The notes under the pieces were generated by a model. The model was not told the DNA's origin and searched no databases. It worked only from the letters and a program-made list of their open reading frames with translations. Below, one piece after another: positions 60,813-64,000 of a stretch of DNA of 64,000 bases (within the stretch, counting starts at the first letter, position 1; every line of letters begins with the position of its first letter). Source of the stretch: an uncultured Oscillospiraceae bacterium (GTDB lineage Bacteria; Bacillota; Clostridia; Oscillospirales; Oscillospiraceae); assembly GCA_944385485.1 (NCBI GenBank), contig CALWXL010000001.1, positions 1-64,000 on the forward strand, in the 5' to 3' direction. Position numbers and translations under genes: made by a program.

Positions 60813-62819
60813 TCAAAACTCCAGATCATAGCTCTCCACCCGGTCTCCATCAATGTAGATGGTGACCCGCTTGGTGGTTCCAGGATTCTGGGTCACCTCA
60901 CGGGAGAAGTTCCCCTGCTCATCCACATTCCAGGCCCCATCAAAAATGGTGGTAGATCCCAAGGTCACCTTGAGGGTAACGGTGCCTGTATAGTCACTCA
61001 AATCCACCTGGATGGTCTTCTTCACCGGGGCATCTGTGGTCACCACCGGAGGATTGGTGACAGGAGGCTTGGTGGCCTCTGGGCCCAGACTGACTTGGAG
61101 GTCAATGGTGGTACCTGGGTCCACCTGAGCACCCTTATCAATGCTCTGCCACATCACCTTGCCTGCAGCATAGGTGTCGCTGTGATATTCCTTCACGTTG
61201 GCCTGGAGGCCCTGCAGCTCCAGCTGTGCCTTTACCTGCTCCAAGCTCAAGCCAACGTAATTTCCTACGGTAACCTTTTCCTCTTCCTTGCCCTTGCTGA
61301 TGACGATGGTCACCTCATCGCCCTCTTCCAGCTCGGTATCCTCTTCTGGGCTGAAGGAAATGATGTATCCCTTTTCGATGGTGGAGGAGTACTGGTATTC
61401 CTGAGTTACCTTCAGTTTCATGTCCTCTTCCAGTCTCTTCAGGGCCCGCTCGGAGTCCCATCCCGTGACATCAATCATCTTCAGCTCCTCGGTGCCACCA
61501 CTGATGGTAACGGTGATGGTGGTCTCTCCATCCTTCACCTTGGAGTCTGCCTCGGGGGTCTGCTCACAGATCTGGTCCTTCTCGTATTTCTCGTCGAACA
61601 CAGTCTCACCGATCTCAATTTTGAAATCGCCCAGGATGGAGGGGTCTTTTTTCAACTCTTCCAGGGTATAGCCCAGCAAATTGGGAACGGTGTACTCTGT
61701 GGCCGGAGCAAAAATAGCGCCCCGGATGAAGTTGAACAGGAAGATGATGATACCCACGACAAAGATGAGGATGGCTCCCACTGCCACTGCAATGGGTGGG
61801 ACCTTAAACCGCCCGAACAGCTTAATGCTCTCGGTTTTCTCTCCGTCTTCATAGTCCTCGTCGTAGTCGTCATACACCTCTCCGGTGTCATCTTCCGACT
61901 CCTGATCCATCTCGCGCACTCCACTGACTGGAATTACCCGGGTGGGTTCCTCCACATCACCTACACGGATGGTATCACTGGGGACAAAGGAGGGATTTTT
62001 CTGAAACTCCGTCACTGCATCCAGCATATCCTGCGCAGAGAGGTACCGCTGGTTGGGATTGGGGGCCATGGCCTTCATAATAATGGCCTCCAGCCCCACA
62101 GGAATGTCCGGATTGAGTTCCCGAGGTTGGATGGGAATGGAGTTGATATGCTGAATGGCCACCAGAACCGGGGTCTCCCCCTCAAAAGGCAGACGTCCCG
62201 TGAGCATCTCGTAGAGCATGACACCCACAGAGTAAAGATCGGAGCGCCCGTCAATGTGGCTTCCCTTGGCCTGCTCGGGAGAAATGTAGTGGACAGAACC
62301 CAACGCCTCCTGAGTCATGGTATTCTGGGAGGATGTCAACCGGGCAATGCCGAAGTCCGCCACTTTGATGCTGCCATCCCGCAACACCAAAATATTGTGC
62401 GGCTTGATATCCCGGTGAATGATTCCCCGGCTATGGGCATGATCCAGGGCCCGAAGAATCTGGGAAATGAAGTGCAGAGCCTCCTGCCACTTCAGGGGAG
62501 TCCCACGCTTTTGCATATACTGCTTCAGCGTCATGCCGTCAATGAGTTCCATGACAATGTAGTTGAGCCCATCGCTCTGGCACACGTCGTAAACTCCCAC
62601 AATGTTGACGTGGGACAGCATGGCCACAGCCTGGGATTCCGCCTGAAATCGACGGCGAAAATCTGCATCGCTGGCCAATTCCGGCTTGAGGATTTTAATG
62701 GCCACCAGGCGATTGAGACGATGACAACGGGCTTTGTACACCACGGCCATGCCTCCAACGCCGATACGCTCCAAAATCTCGTAGCGGTTGTCCAGCATTT
62801 TACCTATGTATTGATCCAT
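60813..62819 (-). CDS. prkC: Serine/threonine protein kinase with PASTA domains (PrkC)
   Basis: A 668-residue membrane kinase. The kinase domain (residues 10-270) has GVGGMAVVYKA, the AIK lysine, HRDIKPHN and DFG. An acidic linker leads to one membrane helix (about residues 335-360), then three PASTA repeats (from about 375 to 575), a Pro/Thr linker, and an extra C-terminal β-rich domain. PASTA repeats bind muropeptides, so it senses the cell wall; in Bacillus it also triggers germination. The ATG at 62819 follows GAGGAGG. Confidence 0.94.
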   Translation of the reverse strand: MDQYIGKMLDNRYEILERIGVGGMAVVYKARCHRLNRLVAIKILKPELASDADFRRRFQAESQAVAMLSHVNIVGVYDVCQSDGLNYIVMELIDGMTLKQYMQKRGTPLKWQEALHFISQILRALDHAHSRGIIHRDIKPHNILVLRDGSIKVADFGIARLTSSQNTMTQEALGSVHYISPEQAKGSHIDGRSDLYSVGVMLYEMLTGRLPFEGETPVLVAIQHINSIPIQPRELNPDIPVGLEAIIMKAMAPNPNQRYLSAQDMLDAVTEFQKNPSFVPSDTIRVGDVEEPTRVIPVSGVREMDQESEDDTGEVYDDYDEDYEDGEKTESIKLFGRFKVPPIAVAVGAILIFVVGIIIFLFNFIRGAIFAPATEYTVPNLLGYTLEELKKDPSILGDFKIEIGETVFDEKYEKDQICEQTPEADSKVKDGETTITVTISGGTEELKMIDVTGWDSERALKRLEEDMKLKVTQEYQYSSTIEKGYIISFSPEEDTELEEGDEVTIVISKGKEEEKVTVGNYVGLSLEQVKAQLELQGLQANVKEYHSDTYAAGKVMWQSIDKGAQVDPGTTIDLQVSLGPEATKPPVTNPPVVTTDAPVKKTIQVDLSDYTGTVTLKVTLGSTTIFDGAWNVDEQGNFSREVTQNPGTTKRVTIYIDGDRVESYDLEF

Positions 62820-62844
62820 AGTCTGTGATCCTCCTCGTTGCACG

Positions 62845-63582
62845 TCACAACTGTGCCATGACAATGGTCACATTGTCCGGCGCACCCTGCTCCAGCGTCA
62901 TGCGCATCATGGTCCGGCAGCGCTCCTCCAAAGGCTCCTGCTTCACCGCCTGCTCCAGCAGCTCCTCGTCGGTCAGCACATTGGATAGGCCGTCACTGCA
63001 CAACAACAGGCCATCGCCTTCCTCCAACTGCGCATGATAGCAATCACCGGCCACATCTCGATCAATGCCCATGGCACGGGTGATGAGGTTTTTCTTGGGG
63101 TGGCTGCGGGCTTCATCCGGGGTGATGTCCCCTCGGTTGACCAGAAGCTGAACCAGCGAATGGTCACAAGTCACCTGCTGGATGTTTTCCTTGTGGATCA
63201 GGTAACAGCGGCTGTCTCCCACATTGACCACATAGGCATCCAGGCCCATCAGCAATACACCGACCAGGGTTGTGCCCATGCCACGGTATTGCTCATCGGA
63301 GCGGGAAAGCTGATAGACCTGAGTGTTGGCATGCAGGCACGCCTCACGCAGAAGTCGGTAACAGGCCCGCTCCCCTTCCGGCACTTCCTGGCGATACAGA
63401 TCCTCTACAGCAGCAGCAAAAGTCTCCACCGCCACCGCACTGGCCACGTTTCCTGCACGGGCTCCGCCCATGCCGTCACATACCACCGCCACCGCGGCAT
63501 GCTCACCCAGTTGACGTACGGTATAGCTGTCCTGGTTCTCACTGCGGACGGTACCGATATCCGTCATTCCAAATATATTCAT
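62845..63582 (-). CDS. prpC: PP2C-family protein phosphatase (PrpC)
   Basis: A 245-residue metal-dependent phosphatase that reverses PrkC phosphorylation. PP2C motifs: SENQDSY, VCDGMGG, VVNVGDSRCY, DGLSNVL and GAPDNVTIV. It starts by overlapping the rlmN stop (ATGA) and precedes prkC. Confidence 0.95.
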   Translation of the reverse strand: MNIFGMTDIGTVRSENQDSYTVRQLGEHAAVAVVCDGMGGARAGNVASAVAVETFAAAVEDLYRQEVPEGERACYRLLREACLHANTQVYQLSRSDEQYRGMGTTLVGVLLMGLDAYVVNVGDSRCYLIHKENIQQVTCDHSLVQLLVNRGDITPDEARSHPKKNLITRAMGIDRDVAGDCYHAQLEEGDGLLLCSDGLSNVLTDEELLEQAVKQEPLEERCRTMMRMTLEQGAPDNVTIVMAQL

Positions 63583-64000
63583 AGAACTTCGTCCTTTCCA
63601 GACTGGAGTTGCTCTTGTTTCATTTGTTTCCGGCGTAACTGGCCACAGGAGGCATCGATGTCGCTGCCCAGCTTACGCCGCACCGTGGCGGTGACCCCTT
63701 GGGATTCCAGACGTTTCTGGAACTGACGCACCCGACGGCTTGGCTTTAAGGGGGACTCCTCCACGTGGTTGAGGGGAATCAAATTCACGTGTCCCGGCTG
63801 TCCACGCAGCAGCTTCACCAGCAAATCCGCCTGGGCATCGCTGTCGTTGACCCCGTCAATCATGGCATATTCATAAGAGATACGACGGCCGGTTGTCTCA
63901 AAGTAACGCCGGCAGGTGTCCATGAGCAGGTCCACACCTACGGCACGGTTCACCGGCATCAACTTGGACCTGGTCTCATCATCTGGGGCGTGAAGAGATA
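63579..64000 (-). CDS. rlmN: 23S rRNA (adenine2503-C2)-methyltransferase RlmN, C-terminal part
   Basis: The C-terminal 140 or so residues of a radical-SAM RNA methyltransferase; the 5' part runs past the window edge. Recognised from SLHAPDDETRSKLMPVN, NLIPLNHVEESP and the end block RRKLGSDIDASCGQLR, which carries the second catalytic cysteine. It heads the rlmN-prpC-prkC-rsgA run, a conserved Firmicutes order. Confidence 0.93.
   Translation of the reverse strand, partial: SLHAPDDETRSKLMPVNRAVGVDLLMDTCRRYFETTGRRISYEYAMIDGVNDSDAQADLLVKLLRGQPGHVNLIPLNHVEESPLKPSRRVRQFQKRLESQGVTATVRRKLGSDIDASCGQLRRKQMKQEQLQSGKDEVL

Noticed and set aside
60678..62828. Long plus-strand open frame opposite prkC
   Set aside because: Antisense to an unmistakable kinase gene; no start signals and no recognisable domain.
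1..64000. CRISPR arrays, rRNA genes, insertion sequences or well-known riboswitches
   Set aside because: No regularly spaced direct repeats, rRNA sequence, transposase gene or recognisable riboswitch core was seen on either strand by eye.

Overview
The window reads as a chromosomal stretch of an anaerobic, endospore-forming member of the Clostridia, most like the Oscillospiraceae/Flavonifractor group. This rests on family recognition, not a search: a SCIFF peptide with its radical-SAM maturase, PPi-dependent phosphofructokinase, SipL (the clostridial partner of SpoIVA), CotJ proteins, sigma-H, SpoVM, CwlD, frequent GTG/TTG starts, and many catabolic and Fe-S proteins.

Layout. 0-6.8 kb: cobalamin-dependent homocysteine methyltransferase, a ferredoxin plus NapH-like membrane protein, two Crp/Fnr regulators and a YgiQ radical-SAM protein. 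6.9-7.8 kb: a VOC protein and the 3' part of cotJC. 7.8-31.4 kb: a segment that interrupts cotJC (below). 31.4-32.1 kb: the 5' part of cotJC behind a fused cotJA-cotJB gene. 32.2-37.9 kb: scfA/scfB, a SpoIIM-like protein, ruvCAB, sigH and a zinc-ribbon protein. 38-44 kb: purB, ATP-dependent PFK, an oxidoreductase, PPi-PFK and class II aldolase. 44-49.3 kb: tyrosine recombinase, radA, cwlD, nif3-like, trmK, DUF1858. 49.3-56.4 kb: aminotransferase, a degenerate type III pantothenate kinase, leuCDB, a divergent Crp/Fnr gene, and an ECF sigma/anti-sigma pair. 56.6-64 kb: spoIVA, sipL, a 24-codon spoVM, rsgA, prkC, prpC and the end of rlmN, the synteny seen around spoVM in Bacillus but here with the whole spore-coat basement layer (SpoVM-SipL-SpoIVA) together.

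Main discovery. cotJC (a manganese-catalase-like spore coat protein) is cut in two, with both halves on the minus strand and in the right order, 23.7 kb apart. The cut lies in the conserved metal-binding motif GTEELGH. Joining the halves at a shared GTAGG core restores an uninterrupted 200-residue CotJC. The element-side flanks are 24-bp inverted repeats with one mismatch, so the excised circle would carry a near-perfect palindromic attP centred on GG. A large serine recombinase with a small upstream gene lies inside. This is the architecture of the sigK skin element and other developmentally excised elements, but at a coat catalase gene. The cargo is not phage-like. It carries peroxide-stress genes (Bcp, YaaA), a BlaI/M56 system, two DNA-alkylation repair genes, tRNA-Pro, and a large cluster related to E. 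coli oxamate carbamoyltransferase (fdrA/allG/allH-type proteins), with carbamate kinase, two transporters, a PucR regulator and a hydrolase.

The carbamoyl cluster is itself unusual: two FdrA, three DUF1116 (AllG-type) proteins, one of them with its N-terminal domain encoded as a separate 57-residue gene, and an NRAMP-family transporter without the metal-binding residues. Its substrate cannot be read from the sequence. A likely role is to make carbamoyl phosphate from a carbamoylated compound and harvest ATP through carbamate kinase.
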